Shown here: piece by piece, positions 14,010-25,757 of the stretch
How the letters are laid out: each line of letters begins with the position of its first letter
How positions within the stretch are numbered: position 1 is the first letter of the stretch
Assembly: GCA_011773985.1 (NCBI GenBank)
Contig: WVWN01000065.1
Coordinates: forward strand, 54,954-103,813
Length of the DNA stretch: 48,860 nt
Direction: 5' to 3'
Origin: Candidatus Zixiibacteriota bacterium
GTDB lineage: Bacteria; RBG-13-66-14; B26-G2; WVWN01
Program-made: the position numbers and the translations under genes
Notes under the pieces: model-generated
What the model was told of the DNA's origin: nothing
Seen by the model: the letters and a program-made list of their open reading frames with translations, nothing else
Databases searched by the model: none

Positions 14010-15793
14010 ACCGTAAATATTTAAAATTGTACTCATGGGGCGCCGCCTTCGCCGCCGTGTTCGCGCTCAGCCACGCGCGGCCCCTGGCGGACGTCCTCGC
14101 CGTCTTCGACCGGGGCCGCGGCGCCGGTTTCATCCTCGGCGGCCCCGGGCAAACGGTCGCGCCGCCATCGTGGGTATTCAGGTACGCATGGCTGCTTGCG
14201 GCAGCGTTCTGCTTCGCGCCTGGGGCGGCGCCTTTGGGCCGCGCGGCCTTGAGGTTCGCGGCGTCGTGCCGCCGCGAGCTGGGCGATTGGTGGGTGGCCG
14301 GTATTGCCGCCTTCGCGGCCGCGGCGGCCGCGGCCTGCTTCGCGCACTTCTCGCTGGGGGGAGAGGGCCACTCGTGGGAAGAACGCGAGCTCGCATTCCA
14401 GGCGCGCATCTTCGCCGCGGGGCGCCTTACGGCCCCGGCCCCGCCCACCGACGAGTACGTCACGCCCGACGGCGGCGGCGCCGCGAACTTCGTCGTCGGC
14501 CCGAATGAGGGCATGCGCGACGGGAGGTGGTTCACGATATTCATGCCGGCGTGGCCGCTTTTGCTCGCAGCTGGTACCGCGCTCGGGCGGCCGTGGCTCG
14601 TCAACCCGGCCGTGGGGTTGCTGACGGCCTTCGCGCTCTACGGCTACGGCCGGCGCGTCGTCGGCCCGGACGCCGCGCTCGTCGGCGTCTTCTTTTACAC
14701 CTTCTCGCCCTTCGCGGCCTTCAACAACGCGTCGCTCTTCGCCGAGCCGACGTTCCTTCTGTTCCTGGTGCTCTTCCTGTGGGCCTTCGACGCCGGCCGG
14801 GAAACGGGAAAGGCCTCGCTCGAGGCCGCTGCCGGCATATTGCTCGTCGTCGTCTTCGCCATCCGCGACTACGCTGCGTTCGCTGCGCTGCCTGCGGTCG
14901 CGTTGCTCTTCCACGACGTCGCGCGAAAAAAAATCGCTAGCGACGCCCTCTCCTATTTCGCCCTCGGCGTCGCCGTCGCCGCCGTGCCGCTCCTCTACTA
15001 TAACTACGCAACCGCCGGCGCGTTTCTACGTTTCCCGCGTTCGTACGCGCTCCACACGCGCTTCGGCATCTCGCCGCCGTCACTCTCGCCGTACTTCATG
15101 TACTTCACGACGCGGCGCCTTTGGATTTTCGCGACGGACCTTATGGGGTGGCCGTTAATGTCTTTTGTGCCGGCCTTGGTACCTCTCTTCCTAAGGAAAT
15201 TACCGGTCCGCGCGCGGCTACTCTACGTCGTCGCCGCGGCGACGTTGATCCTCTACGTTCTCCCAGACGCCGAGGGCATCAACTACGGCGCGCGGTACTA
15301 CTACGGCGCGGTACCCGCGGCGCTTCTGGGCGGCGGCTTGGGCCTAACGCTGGTCCCCTCTTGGTTAAAAAACAAATGGCACGTCGCCCGAGGCACGACG
15401 GCCGCGGCGGCCTTGCTCGCCGTAGTCGTCGCGACGGTGCCGTACGTCGTCGCGCTCGAGCCCGTTTATCGCAGTTCCTGGGGCTTCCCCGGCGGCAAAC
15501 GGCCTTGGGTGTCGCGCGGGCTCGAGCGCGCGCTCGAGGAGTATAACGTCAAAGAGGCCATCGTTTTCGTCGCGCCGGGGGAACGCTGCGCCGGCCCGCC
15601 GCCCAACGGCCCCGCCCTTAAAGACTATATCGTATACGCCCACGACCGCGGCGAGCGCAACGCCGCGTTCGCCGCGCTCTTCTTGCCGCGTCCCTACCTC
15701 TTATGCGATTACCGCGAATTCGAAGAAACCGGCGTCATCGGCGTGCTCGAGCTCGAGCCCGAATACGACGCCGCACCAAGGAGGATGAAATGA
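14006..15793 (+). CDS. GT-C-type membrane glycosyltransferase
   Basis: The 595-residue protein has about 11-12 hydrophobic segments. The first periplasmic loop (about 120-165) carries the acidic motif SWEERELAFQARIF, followed by an aromatic-rich helix, typical of dolichyl/polyprenyl-phosphate-sugar-dependent GT-C enzymes of the PMT/ArnT type. A soluble C-terminal region of about 90 residues (about 505-595) follows the last helix. Start GTG at 14006 overlaps the fmt stop (GTGA); an open frame further upstream lies inside fmt and is ignored. It probably adds a lipid-linked sugar to an envelope glycan begun by the sugar transferase. Acceptor and donor are unknown. Confidence 0.8.
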   Translation: MNRKYLKLYSWGAAFAAVFALSHARPLADVLAVFDRGRGAGFILGGPGQTVAPPSWVFRYAWLLAAAFCFAPGAAPLGRAALRFAASCRRELGDWWVAGIAAFAAAAAAACFAHFSLGGEGHSWEERELAFQARIFAAGRLTAPAPPTDEYVTPDGGGAANFVVGPNEGMRDGRWFTIFMPAWPLLLAAGTALGRPWLVNPAVGLLTAFALYGYGRRVVGPDAALVGVFFYTFSPFAAFNNASLFAEPTFLLFLVLFLWAFDAGRETGKASLEAAAGILLVVVFAIRDYAAFAALPAVALLFHDVARKKIASDALSYFALGVAVAAVPLLYYNYATAGAFLRFPRSYALHTRFGISPPSLSPYFMYFTTRRLWIFATDLMGWPLMSFVPALVPLFLRKLPVRARLLYVVAAATLILYVLPDAEGINYGARYYYGAVPAALLGGGLGLTLVPSWLKNKWHVARGTTAAAALLAVVVATVPYVVALEPVYRSSWGFPGGKRPWVSRGLERALEEYNVKEAIVFVAPGERCAGPPPNGPALKDYIVYAHDRGERNAAFAALFLPRPYLLCDYREFEETGVIGVLELEPEYDAAPRRMK

Positions 15794-16344
15794 TACTTCA
15801 CGACGGCGCCGGGCCCGCGTTCACCGAGGCCACGGTCAAGGCCGCGGTGGAAGCGTGCCGCGAGCGTAAGGTCCGGCACCTCGTCGTCGCCTCGACTACA
15901 GGCACTACGGCTCGCGTAGCCCACGGGGCCGTCAAGGGGACTGACGTCCAACTCGTCGTCGTAACCCACAACACCGGCTTCGGCGAGGAGGGTGAGCAGA
16001 AATTCCCGGCCGACCTTCGCGCTAAGTTGGAGGCGGAGGGTACGCGCGTCCTCACCGGCACGATGGTCTTCCGGAGCCTGGGGCGCGCCATCCGCGACAC
16101 GACGGGCGGCGACCAGGAGATGCTCGTGGCCTCCGCCCTCCGCGTCCTCGGCGAAGGGACGAAGGTCTGCGCCGAGATCGCGATGATGGCTGCAGACGCG
16201 GGACTAGTCCCGCCGGGCGACGTCGTGTGCGTGGCCGGGACCGGCCGCGGCGCCGACACCGCCGCCGTCGTCCGCGCGGTCCCTTCCAATAAATTCTTCG
16301 AGCTAAAGATACGCGCGCACGTTGCAAAACCGTATATTTTTTAA
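15790..16344 (+). CDS. Stand-alone pyruvate-kinase C-terminal-domain protein
   Basis: The 184-residue cytoplasmic protein matches the alpha/beta C-terminal domain of pyruvate kinase (PK_C), which binds allosteric effectors in the full enzyme. Here there is no catalytic barrel. Landmarks are HLVVASTTGTTARVA near 36 and QLVVVTHNTGFGEEGEQKF near 60, then GDVVCVAGTGRGADTA near 150. Such single-domain homologues occur in many bacteria and archaea without a known role. ATG at 15790 overlaps the TGA of the previous gene (ATGA) and has AAGGAGG 5 bases upstream, so it is last in this operon. No terminator is visible before the pyrC promoter. Confidence 0.8.
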   Translation: MILHDGAGPAFTEATVKAAVEACRERKVRHLVVASTTGTTARVAHGAVKGTDVQLVVVTHNTGFGEEGEQKFPADLRAKLEAEGTRVLTGTMVFRSLGRAIRDTTGGDQEMLVASALRVLGEGTKVCAEIAMMAADAGLVPPGDVVCVAGTGRGADTAAVVRAVPSNKFFELKIRAHVAKPYIF

Positions 16345-16391
16345 CGGTAGCGGGCGTTAAAATTAGGTAACGTTCTCAACGGCGGCGACAT

Positions 16392-16427
16392 TTGAAAAAT
16401 ATTACTTATTAATATATAATTTAAAAA
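16392..16427 (+). promoter_or_regulatory. Near-consensus promoter of pyrC with almost no leader
   Basis: -35 TTGAAA (16392-16397), a 17-base AT-rich spacer and consensus -10 TATAAT (16415-16420). Only seven bases (TTAAAAA) separate the -10 from the pyrC ATG at 16428. Initiation at the usual 6-8 bases past the -10 would start the RNA at or within two bases of the start codon. No Shine-Dalgarno site exists, so a leaderless mRNA is predicted. Confidence 0.7.
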
Positions 16428-17765
16428 ATGGCCACACCCCCTCACCACTCGCCCATCCTTATCGCCGGCGGCCGCGTCGTCGAGGAGGACGGCACGACCT
16501 CGGAAGATATTTTGATCGAAAACGGGTCCGTCGCCGCGCGCGGCGAAGCGCTCGAGGCGCCGGCCGGAGCCGACGTCGTCGACGCCGCGGGCAAGTACGT
16601 CTTCCCAGGCTTCATCGACATGCACGTCCACCTCCGCGAGCCGGGCCGCGAGGACAAGGAAACCATCATTACGGGTACGCGCGCCGCGGTCATGGGCGGT
16701 TTCACGTCCGTGTGCGCCAAGGCCAACACCTTCCTGGTGATGGACAACCCGGCGGTGGTCGAGTTCGTCCACTCGCGCGCCGAGGCCGCGGCCTTCGCCC
16801 ACGTCTTCCCCGTCGGCTCTGTCACCGAGGGGCTACGCGGTCACGGCAGCCTCTCGGAAATAGGTAGTCTGAAGGAGGCGGGCGTCGTCGCGCTCTCGGA
16901 CGACGGCGTACCGGTGGTCGGAAGCGACGTTATGGTCGCGGCCCTGCGCTACGCCGCCGACTACGGCCTGCCGCTCATTGCCCACTCCGAGGACTACGCC
17001 CTGTCCGCCGGCGGCTTTATAACCGAGGGGCCGGTCTCGAGCGGTACCGGCCTAGCCGGCATCCCGGCCGAAGCCGAGGAAGCGATGATAGCCCGTGACA
17101 TCGCGCTACTACGCCAAGCGGGCGGCAAACTCCACGCCGCCCACGTCAGCACCGCGGCCTCGCTCGAGCATATACGCCGGGCCAAGGCCGAGGGTTTGGA
17201 CGTGACATGCGAGACGACGCCCCATTACCTGCTGCTGACCGCGGAGGCCGCCGCGGCCTTCGACGCCGACGCTAAAATGAACCCGCCACTGCGGAGCGAA
17301 GAAGACCGCCAGGCTATACTCGCGGGCGTCGTCGACGGGACGATAGACTGCATTGCCACCGACCACGCGCCCCACACGCCAGCGGAGAAAGATAAAGAAT
17401 TCGCCGCGGCGCCCTTCGGCGTCGTCGGCCTGGAGACGGCGCTACGGCTTATATATACCTACCTGGTGCTTACCGGTGTAATTTCGCTCGAGCGTATGGT
17501 AGAATTGATGTCGGCCAACCCGGCGCGGCGGCTTTACTTAGAGGGCCGGGGGACGTTGGCGCGTGGGGCCCGAGGCGACGTCACCGTCTTCGAACCGGAA
17601 GCGGAGGATACGGTCCGCTCGGCGCTGTTTTATTCGAAGGGTAAGAATACGCCCTTCGAGCGGTGGCGGGTCCGCGGCCGGGTGGATGCGGTGCTCGTTG
17701 ACGGCTGGCCCGTCTTGCGCGAGGGGCGCCTGGTAGAAACCGACGGACGCGCTGGAAAAGAGTGA
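16428..17765 (+). CDS. pyrC: Dihydroorotase
   Basis: The 445-residue class I dihydroorotase interconverts N-carbamoyl-aspartate and dihydroorotate in pyrimidine synthesis. The amidohydrolase metal site is visible: DMHVHLREPG near 63-72, a His in CETTPHYLLLT near 264, and the Asp/His of IATDHAPHT near 308-315. Length agrees with the family (about 420-445). The ATG at 16428 directly follows the promoter, without a ribosome-binding site. The next likely start, at the first downstream methionine, would remove conserved residues. pyrB follows after one base, and secA seven bases later, so all three are probably one transcript. Confidence 0.96.
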   Translation: MATPPHHSPILIAGGRVVEEDGTTSEDILIENGSVAARGEALEAPAGADVVDAAGKYVFPGFIDMHVHLREPGREDKETIITGTRAAVMGGFTSVCAKANTFLVMDNPAVVEFVHSRAEAAAFAHVFPVGSVTEGLRGHGSLSEIGSLKEAGVVALSDDGVPVVGSDVMVAALRYAADYGLPLIAHSEDYALSAGGFITEGPVSSGTGLAGIPAEAEEAMIARDIALLRQAGGKLHAAHVSTAASLEHIRRAKAEGLDVTCETTPHYLLLTAEAAAAFDADAKMNPPLRSEEDRQAILAGVVDGTIDCIATDHAPHTPAEKDKEFAAAPFGVVGLETALRLIYTYLVLTGVISLERMVELMSANPARRLYLEGRGTLARGARGDVTVFEPEAEDTVRSALFYSKGKNTPFERWRVRGRVDAVLVDGWPVLREGRLVETDGRAGKE

Positions 17766-17766
17766 G

Positions 17767-18876
17767 ATGAAGCACTTCGTCGATATATCGCGCCTGTCCA
17801 AGCAGGGCCTGACGGCTCTCCTGGCGGTGGCCGAGGAGATGGTCCCGCTAGCGCGCGGCGGGACGGACCTCGCCGCCGGGAAGATACTCGCGACGCTCTT
17901 CTACGAGCCGTCGACGCGGACGCGCCTCTCCTTCGAGTCGGCGATGCAGCGGTTGGGCGGCCGGGCGCTGGGTTTCGCCGACGCAGCGGCCTCCTCCGTC
18001 GCCAAGGGCGAGTCGCTCGCCGACACCATCCGCACCGTCGACAAGTACGCCGACGTCATCGCTGTCCGCCACCCGGCGGAGGGCGCCGCGTTGGCCTGCT
18101 CGTTCTACGCCGAGGTCCCCATCATCAACGCCGGCGACGGCGGCCACCTCCATCCGACGCAGACGCTGTTAGACCTGCTAACCATAAAGCGCGAGTTCGG
18201 CCGCCTCGAGAACCTGAGCGTCGTCCTCACGGGCGACCTGCGCTACGGCCGGACGGCGAGCTCGCTCGCGCTGGCGCTGGCGCCGTTCAAGCCGCGCCTC
18301 GTGTGCGTCGCGCCGGAGGGGCTCGAGTTCCCGCCCCACGTCGTGCGGCGATTGCGCGCGGAGTTGGGCACGCCGGTTGAGGAGACGGACGACCTGGCCG
18401 CCGCGGCTCGAGGCGCCGACGTCCTCTACGTCACGCGCATCCAGCAGGAGCGCTTCTTCTCCACCGACGATTACCTAAAGGTCAAAGGTTCGTACGTGGT
18501 GGACAAGCGCATCGTCGAGCTGATGCCCGAAGGTTCGCTGGTCCTGCACCCGCTGCCGCGCGTGGACGAGATTCCGCCGGCGGTGGACGACGACGCCCGC
18601 GCGCGCTACTTCGAGCAGATGCGCTACGGCGTGCCGGCGCGGATGGCGCTCATCGCGGCCTTGCTCGGCCTGACGCCTAAGAAAATCCCGTACAAAGAGA
18701 TCCGGGGCGAGGAGCTTGAGCTACCGTGCCCCAACCCGCGCTGCGTCACGGCGTCGGAAAAATATTTAAAGAAACTCTACACGCCGATCCTGGACAAGAC
18801 AGCGTCGCTCTTCGGCGAGCTGGGCGAGGGAAAGCGGTACCGGTGCCTATATTGCGATTACGAGGTTGTGGTTTAA
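17767..18876 (+). CDS. pyrB: Aspartate carbamoyltransferase with fused PyrI-like zinc domain
   Basis: The first 305 or so residues are a complete catalytic chain: carbamoyl-phosphate loop YEPSTRTRLSFE near 46, HPTQTLLDL near 128, LTGDLRYGRTASSLA near 156 and HPLPRVDEIPP near 261. It condenses carbamoyl phosphate with aspartate in pyrimidine synthesis. A C-terminal extension of about 60 residues carries CPNPRC (near 321-326) and CLYC (near 360-363). These are the C-x4-C and C-x2-C ligands of the zinc domain of the regulatory chain PyrI. The roughly 95-residue allosteric nucleotide-binding half of PyrI is absent. Usual PyrB length is about 305-310; here it is 369. The start follows the pyrC stop by one base. 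Confidence 0.95.
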   Translation: MKHFVDISRLSKQGLTALLAVAEEMVPLARGGTDLAAGKILATLFYEPSTRTRLSFESAMQRLGGRALGFADAAASSVAKGESLADTIRTVDKYADVIAVRHPAEGAALACSFYAEVPIINAGDGGHLHPTQTLLDLLTIKREFGRLENLSVVLTGDLRYGRTASSLALALAPFKPRLVCVAPEGLEFPPHVVRRLRAELGTPVEETDDLAAAARGADVLYVTRIQQERFFSTDDYLKVKGSYVVDKRIVELMPEGSLVLHPLPRVDEIPPAVDDDARARYFEQMRYGVPARMALIAALLGLTPKKIPYKEIRGEELELPCPNPRCVTASEKYLKKLYTPILDKTASLFGELGEGKRYRCLYCDYEVVV

Positions 18877-18883
18877 TTAAATC

Positions 18884-22087
<3,204 letters not shown>

Positions 22088-22186
22088 GGCGCCGCGTACG
22101 CCTTTAGCCTGGAAACGAAAACCTCACACCCTCCGGGAAAATTCCCTCTCGCCGCGGCCGCGGCGATAACCTTTTTTGCAATAATT

Positions 22187-23263
22187 TTGCGCCTGGCGTA
22201 CGCCTGGCGCCTGGGCGTCTCGGCGCCGTGGGCGTCCGTAATCGCGAGCGCGTTTACGGCGGCCGCGTTGGCCGCGGTCGCCGCGCGCACCTACGGCCCG
22301 TCCGCCGGCGCGGCCGCGGCGTTCTTATGGGCCGTGCTGCCCGCGGCCGTAGTCGCAAGCGTATTCCGTCCCGCCGTCACGTACGCCGCGTGCGCCGGAG
22401 CGCTGTCGCTCTATTTCTTCGGCGAGGGCGCGCCCCGACGCCGCTACCGAATCGATCTCTTCCGGGCGGGCGCGTTCGCGGCCGCGGCCGCGGCTTTTTG
22501 TTCGAGCGCCGTCGCCCTCGCGGCTTTCTACTTTTTATACTCTATATACAAAACGCTCCGGAAAGCCGGCCCGAAGGCGCGGGCGTTCGCGTGGCTGGGA
22601 GGTTTCGTCCCGGTAATCGCCGCGGCGGCCGGCTTGGAATACCTCCGTGCGGGCGTGCCCCTCGCCCGCCTTAGAGAGACGCTCGCGGCGCCAGCGCACG
22701 TTTACGCCGAGACGAATTTATTGGTAAAAAGGCTCGCGGCCGACGGCGCGGCGATGCTCTGCTGGGACCCGCTGGGCTTCGGCTTCTCGTTCGTCGTCGC
22801 GCTCGCGGCCTCGGCCTATTTACTCAAAGAGCGGCGCGCGGGCACCCTCTTCTACGGTGGCCTGCTCGTCTTCGCGCTCGCCTCGTTTAATTTTATTACG
22901 ACGTCATTGGAGGGTTACGCGCCAATGCCGCTCGAGGCCACGCGGTGGCTCTTGGCATCGCTGCCGGCGGCGGTCCTCGCGGGGGGCGCTTTCGGCGAGC
23001 TGTGGTCGCGGGGAGGCGGGGCGGCGCTGAGCGGCTGGGCTGGGGCGCTGGCGACCTCGGCGGTCCTGGCGACGCTATTCATCGACGGCAACATGCCCTT
23101 CGCGCCGCTGAGCCTGCTAACGTTGGCTTTAGCCGTAATTATTACGGGAACGCTCGCGGGTTTGGGCCGCCGGGCGCCCCAAACGGAGCGACTACTGGCG
23201 CGGGCCGCGGGAGCGGTTATTATTTTAATATCCGTCTACCCGCTTGTTATATTATACTTATGA
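22187..23263 (+). CDS. GT-C-like polytopic membrane protein, possibly lacking its catalytic loop
   Basis: The 358-residue protein has about 9-10 hydrophobic segments. The opening IILRLAYAWRLG resembles the first helix of GT-C glycosyltransferases, and the second helix pair (AAVAARTYGPSAGAAAAF) fits their second and third helices. But the first periplasmic loop, where the catalytic acidic residue sits, is reduced to a few residues. The frame is continuous with secA's frame past its TAA and contains no ATG or GTG before 22187; the start called is TTG, without a clear ribosome site. It is therefore either poorly translated, started at a non-standard codon, or degenerate. It is followed by two glycosyltransferases, supporting an envelope-glycan context. 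Confidence 0.6.
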   Translation: MRLAYAWRLGVSAPWASVIASAFTAAALAAVAARTYGPSAGAAAAFLWAVLPAAVVASVFRPAVTYAACAGALSLYFFGEGAPRRRYRIDLFRAGAFAAAAAAFCSSAVALAAFYFLYSIYKTLRKAGPKARAFAWLGGFVPVIAAAAGLEYLRAGVPLARLRETLAAPAHVYAETNLLVKRLAADGAAMLCWDPLGFGFSFVVALAASAYLLKERRAGTLFYGGLLVFALASFNFITTSLEGYAPMPLEATRWLLASLPAAVLAGGAFGELWSRGGGAALSGWAGALATSAVLATLFIDGNMPFAPLSLLTLALAVIITGTLAGLGRRAPQTERLLARAAGAVIILISVYPLVILYL

Positions 23264-23273
23264 AACGCGAGGG

Positions 23274-23945
23274 GTGAAAGCCATAGCGATTATCCCGGCC
23301 TACCGCGAAGAGGGCCGGGTAGGGAAAGTCGTCGCCGCCGTTAGGGGATATCTCGCGGACGTGCTCGTTGTCGACGACGGCTCGCCCGACGGGACCGGCG
23401 CCGAGGCGGCTCGAGCCGGCGCGTTGGTCGTACGGCTGGAGCCCAACCGAGGGAAGGGCGCGGCGTTGCTCGCCGGCCTAGCGGAGGCGAGGCGGCGGGG
23501 CTTCGACGTAGCGGTCACGCTGGACGCGGACGGCCAGCACGACGCCGCGGCCATTCCGGCGATGCTCGAAACGCTCGCGCGCGGCGCCGACATCGTAATT
23601 GGAACCAGGATGAAGAACTTACGCCGCATGCCGCCGCAGCGCATCTTCTCCAACACGTTCACCTCCGCGGTGATTTCGGCGCTCGGGGGCCGGCTGGTAC
23701 GGGATAGCCAAACCGGCTACCGCGCGCTCAGGCTCGCGGCGGTCGAAAACCTCCCCCTCACGCGCCGGGGGTTCGACCTCGAGTCCGAAATATTAATCCG
23801 GGCCGGCCGTGCCGGCGCGAAAATCGTGCACGTGCCCGTGCCCACCATCTACGGCGACGAAAAGAGCAAGATAAACGTCCTGGCCGATACGTACCGCTTT
23901 TTCCGCGTCGTCTTCGCCGACCTCGCGGACAGGCTCGAGAGATAA
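23274..23945 (+). CDS. Family 2 glycosyltransferase (polyprenyl-phosphate sugar synthase type)
   Basis: The 223-residue protein is a GT-A fold enzyme: IIPAYREEGRV at the N-terminus, VVDDGSPDGTG near 40 and the metal-binding LDADGQHD near 84-91. GTRM follows near 115, then SQTGYRAL near 150. It resembles dolichol-phosphate mannose/glucose synthases without membrane helices. It probably loads a nucleotide-activated sugar onto a polyprenyl phosphate, the donor form needed by GT-C enzymes such as the gene at 14006; this link is inferred. Start GTG at 23274 gives VKAIAIIPAY; the frame is open ten codons further upstream, overlapping the previous gene. Confidence 0.85.
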   Translation: MKAIAIIPAYREEGRVGKVVAAVRGYLADVLVVDDGSPDGTGAEAARAGALVVRLEPNRGKGAALLAGLAEARRRGFDVAVTLDADGQHDAAAIPAMLETLARGADIVIGTRMKNLRRMPPQRIFSNTFTSAVISALGGRLVRDSQTGYRALRLAAVENLPLTRRGFDLESEILIRAGRAGAKIVHVPVPTIYGDEKSKINVLADTYRFFRVVFADLADRLER

Positions 23946-23950
23946 AGGCC

Positions 23951-24739
23951 GTGACGCCCAACGTCGAATACGAGCGCTTCCCCATAATGGATACGGCCAT
24001 CGCCAACGTCTCGATGGCCGAGACGCTCGACATAATTGACGCCTTCGTCGCGGAGGGCTCGCCGCACGTGGTCGTGACGGCGAACGTCGACCACCTCATG
24101 CTTTTGCGGAAGGACGCGTCGTTCCGGAGAGTCTATCGGCGCGCCGAGCTCGTAACTTGCGACAGCGTGCCGCTGAAGTGGGGGCTGGCTTTCCTGGGAA
24201 CGCCCGTGAAGGAACGCGTCGCGGGCGCGGACCTGTTCCCGGCGGTGGCAGCGCGCGCCGCCCGCGTGGGCCACCGCCTCTTCTATTTGGGGGCGGCGCC
24301 GGGGGTAGCGGCGAAGGCTGCGGAAGTCCTGAGCCACCGCCACCCCGGACTCGAAGTCGTCGGGACGTACGCGCCGCCCGTAATGCCGTGGGTGGAGCTG
24401 GCCGAGGACGAAGAGACGTTGGCGCGCATACGCGAGGCGATGCCGGACATCCTCTTCGTCGCCTTCGGCGCGCCCAAGCAGGAGTTCTGGCTCGACGCCG
24501 TGCGCGAACGTCTCCGCGTTCCGGTTGGCATTGGCGTGGGTGCCGCGTTCGACTTCGTCGCGGGCACGGTCAAACGGGCGCCGCGCTGGATGCAAAAGGC
24601 GGGCCTGGAATGGCTCTTTCGACTCTCGCAAGAGCCGCGCCGGCTCTGGCGGCGGTACCTATTCGTGGACTCGCGGTTTGCTTGTTATATATTGAGGGAA
24701 AAATTCCGCGACCGAAAAGCCGCGGTCCCGCCGAAGTAA
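23951..24739 (+). CDS. WecG/TagA/CpsF-family glycosyltransferase
   Basis: The 262-residue GT26-family protein transfers an N-acetylhexosaminuronic acid or N-acetylmannosamine onto a lipid-linked sugar during surface polysaccharide or teichoic acid synthesis. Motifs: TANVDHLMLLRKD near 38, TCDSVPLKWG near 72, RVAGADLFP near 90, FYLGAAPGVA near 114, FVAFGAPKQEFW near 172 and GIGVGAAFDFVAG near 195. RAPRWMQKAGLEWLFRLSQEPRRLWRRY follows and is split here in description only. The C-terminal extension is basic. Start GTG at 23951, five bases after the previous stop. It is the last gene of the + strand run; a hairpin follows at 24760. Confidence 0.9.
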   Translation: MTPNVEYERFPIMDTAIANVSMAETLDIIDAFVAEGSPHVVVTANVDHLMLLRKDASFRRVYRRAELVTCDSVPLKWGLAFLGTPVKERVAGADLFPAVAARAARVGHRLFYLGAAPGVAAKAAEVLSHRHPGLEVVGTYAPPVMPWVELAEDEETLARIREAMPDILFVAFGAPKQEFWLDAVRERLRVPVGIGVGAAFDFVAGTVKRAPRWMQKAGLEWLFRLSQEPRRLWRRYLFVDSRFACYILREKFRDRKAAVPPK

Positions 24740-24759
24740 TGTAAAATAAAAAGGCCGCC

Positions 24760-24784
24760 GCGACGCGCGCTCCTCGTCGCTTTT
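24760..24784. terminator. Hairpin terminator between convergent operons
   Basis: GCGACG-CGCGCTCCT-CGTCGC followed by TTTT on the + strand. On the minus strand the same stem is followed after seven bases by TTTTTATTTT. It lies between stop codons at 24739 and 24810. Confidence 0.5.
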
Positions 24785-24809
24785 ACGGGTTCAATAAAAA
24801 ACTAAATCG

Positions 24810-25757
24810 TTACCTCTTTTCGTCGTCGAAGTAACGGTAAGCGACGCCGAAGCGGACGCCCTGCGCCGAGACGACGGCATTTTTAGCGCCGAGTTTCGTT
24901 AAAATCTCGGCCATGACCAGCGCGCCACCCGGGAAGACGTCCGCGCGACCTGCAGGCATTCCCACGAGCCGCTTTCGCTCCCTAACACGCATAAAATAAA
25001 CCCGCTCCGCGAGCGCTGCGGTCGAGCTGGCCGCTACGACGCAACCGTGGACCCGCGCGGCGTCGTACTCCGCGAGCGCCAACTTAAGCGTCGCCACCGT
25101 GGTCGCGGTGCCGCCGGTTACGACCACGTCGCCCGCGGCCGGGCCTACGGGGGCCAGTTCGCCTTGGACGTAACTGCGCGTAATCTCCCACGCTTCCGCC
25201 GAGGGGACTCCGCCCAAAAATTTTTCCGTAAGCAAAACGGACCCCACGGCGTAACTCGCTACCGCGGGCGGGCCGCCGTCGCGCTCGCGCGTAAGCTGCG
25301 CGCTCCCGCCCCCCACGTCGACAACCGCCAGTGGCCCCGCCTCGAGTAAGAGACTCCGCCGCGCCGCGAGCAAGGCCATCGTCCCCTCTTCCTCGGGGGA
25401 GAGGACTTCAACGGGCAGGCCGAGGCGAATTCCAACCGCGGCGGCGAAATCTTTCCACCACCCGCCGCGGCGTAGTACCTCCGTGCCTACGACCTTGAGT
25501 TCGGCCGGGCCACGTCGCCGGATCCGTTCGACGAATGACGCCAACGCCTCGACGGTTCGTGCTATGGCCGCGGCCGAACGCTCGCCACGCGCCAACCCTT
25601 CGCCCAAGCGCGTCGGCGCAAAGCCCTCGTCCAAGACTACCAATTCGCCGTCGGCACAGCGCGCCATGAGTAGGTACAACACCGTGTTCGTACCTACGTC
25701 GAAAACCGCTACCGCGCCACGTCGGCCCTTACTTGATAACCGCGACCTTTCCTGCAC
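24810..25757 (-). CDS. Ppx/GppA-family phosphatase
   Basis: The 315-residue ASKHA-fold enzyme hydrolyses polyphosphate or converts pppGpp to ppGpp; the short single-domain form (about 300 residues) does not tell which. Motifs: AVFDVGTNTVLYLLMA near 17-32 (phosphate 1 loop), VVGTEVLRRG near 88, SPEEEGTMALLAA near 120, and VVDVGGGSAQLT near 145 (phosphate 2 loop). VVTGGTATTVATLKL follows near 210. It lacks the C-terminal HD-like domains of E. coli Ppx. The ATG at 25757 overlaps the end of the M28 gene by 29 bases, and no better start is visible. Last gene of the long minus-strand run. Confidence 0.88.
   Translation of the reverse strand: MQERSRLSSKGRRGAVAVFDVGTNTVLYLLMARCADGELVVLDEGFAPTRLGEGLARGERSAAAIARTVEALASFVERIRRRGPAELKVVGTEVLRRGGWWKDFAAAVGIRLGLPVEVLSPEEEGTMALLAARRSLLLEAGPLAVVDVGGGSAQLTRERDGGPPAVASYAVGSVLLTEKFLGGVPSAEAWEITRSYVQGELAPVGPAAGDVVVTGGTATTVATLKLALAEYDAARVHGCVVAASSTAALAERVYFMRVRERKRLVGMPAGRADVFPGGALVMAEILTKLGAKNAVVSAQGVRFGVAYRYFDDEKR

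Noticed and set aside
15790-16344. Pyruvate kinase
   Set aside because: Only the C-terminal domain is present, and the catalytic barrel is missing entirely, so it cannot be the glycolytic enzyme.
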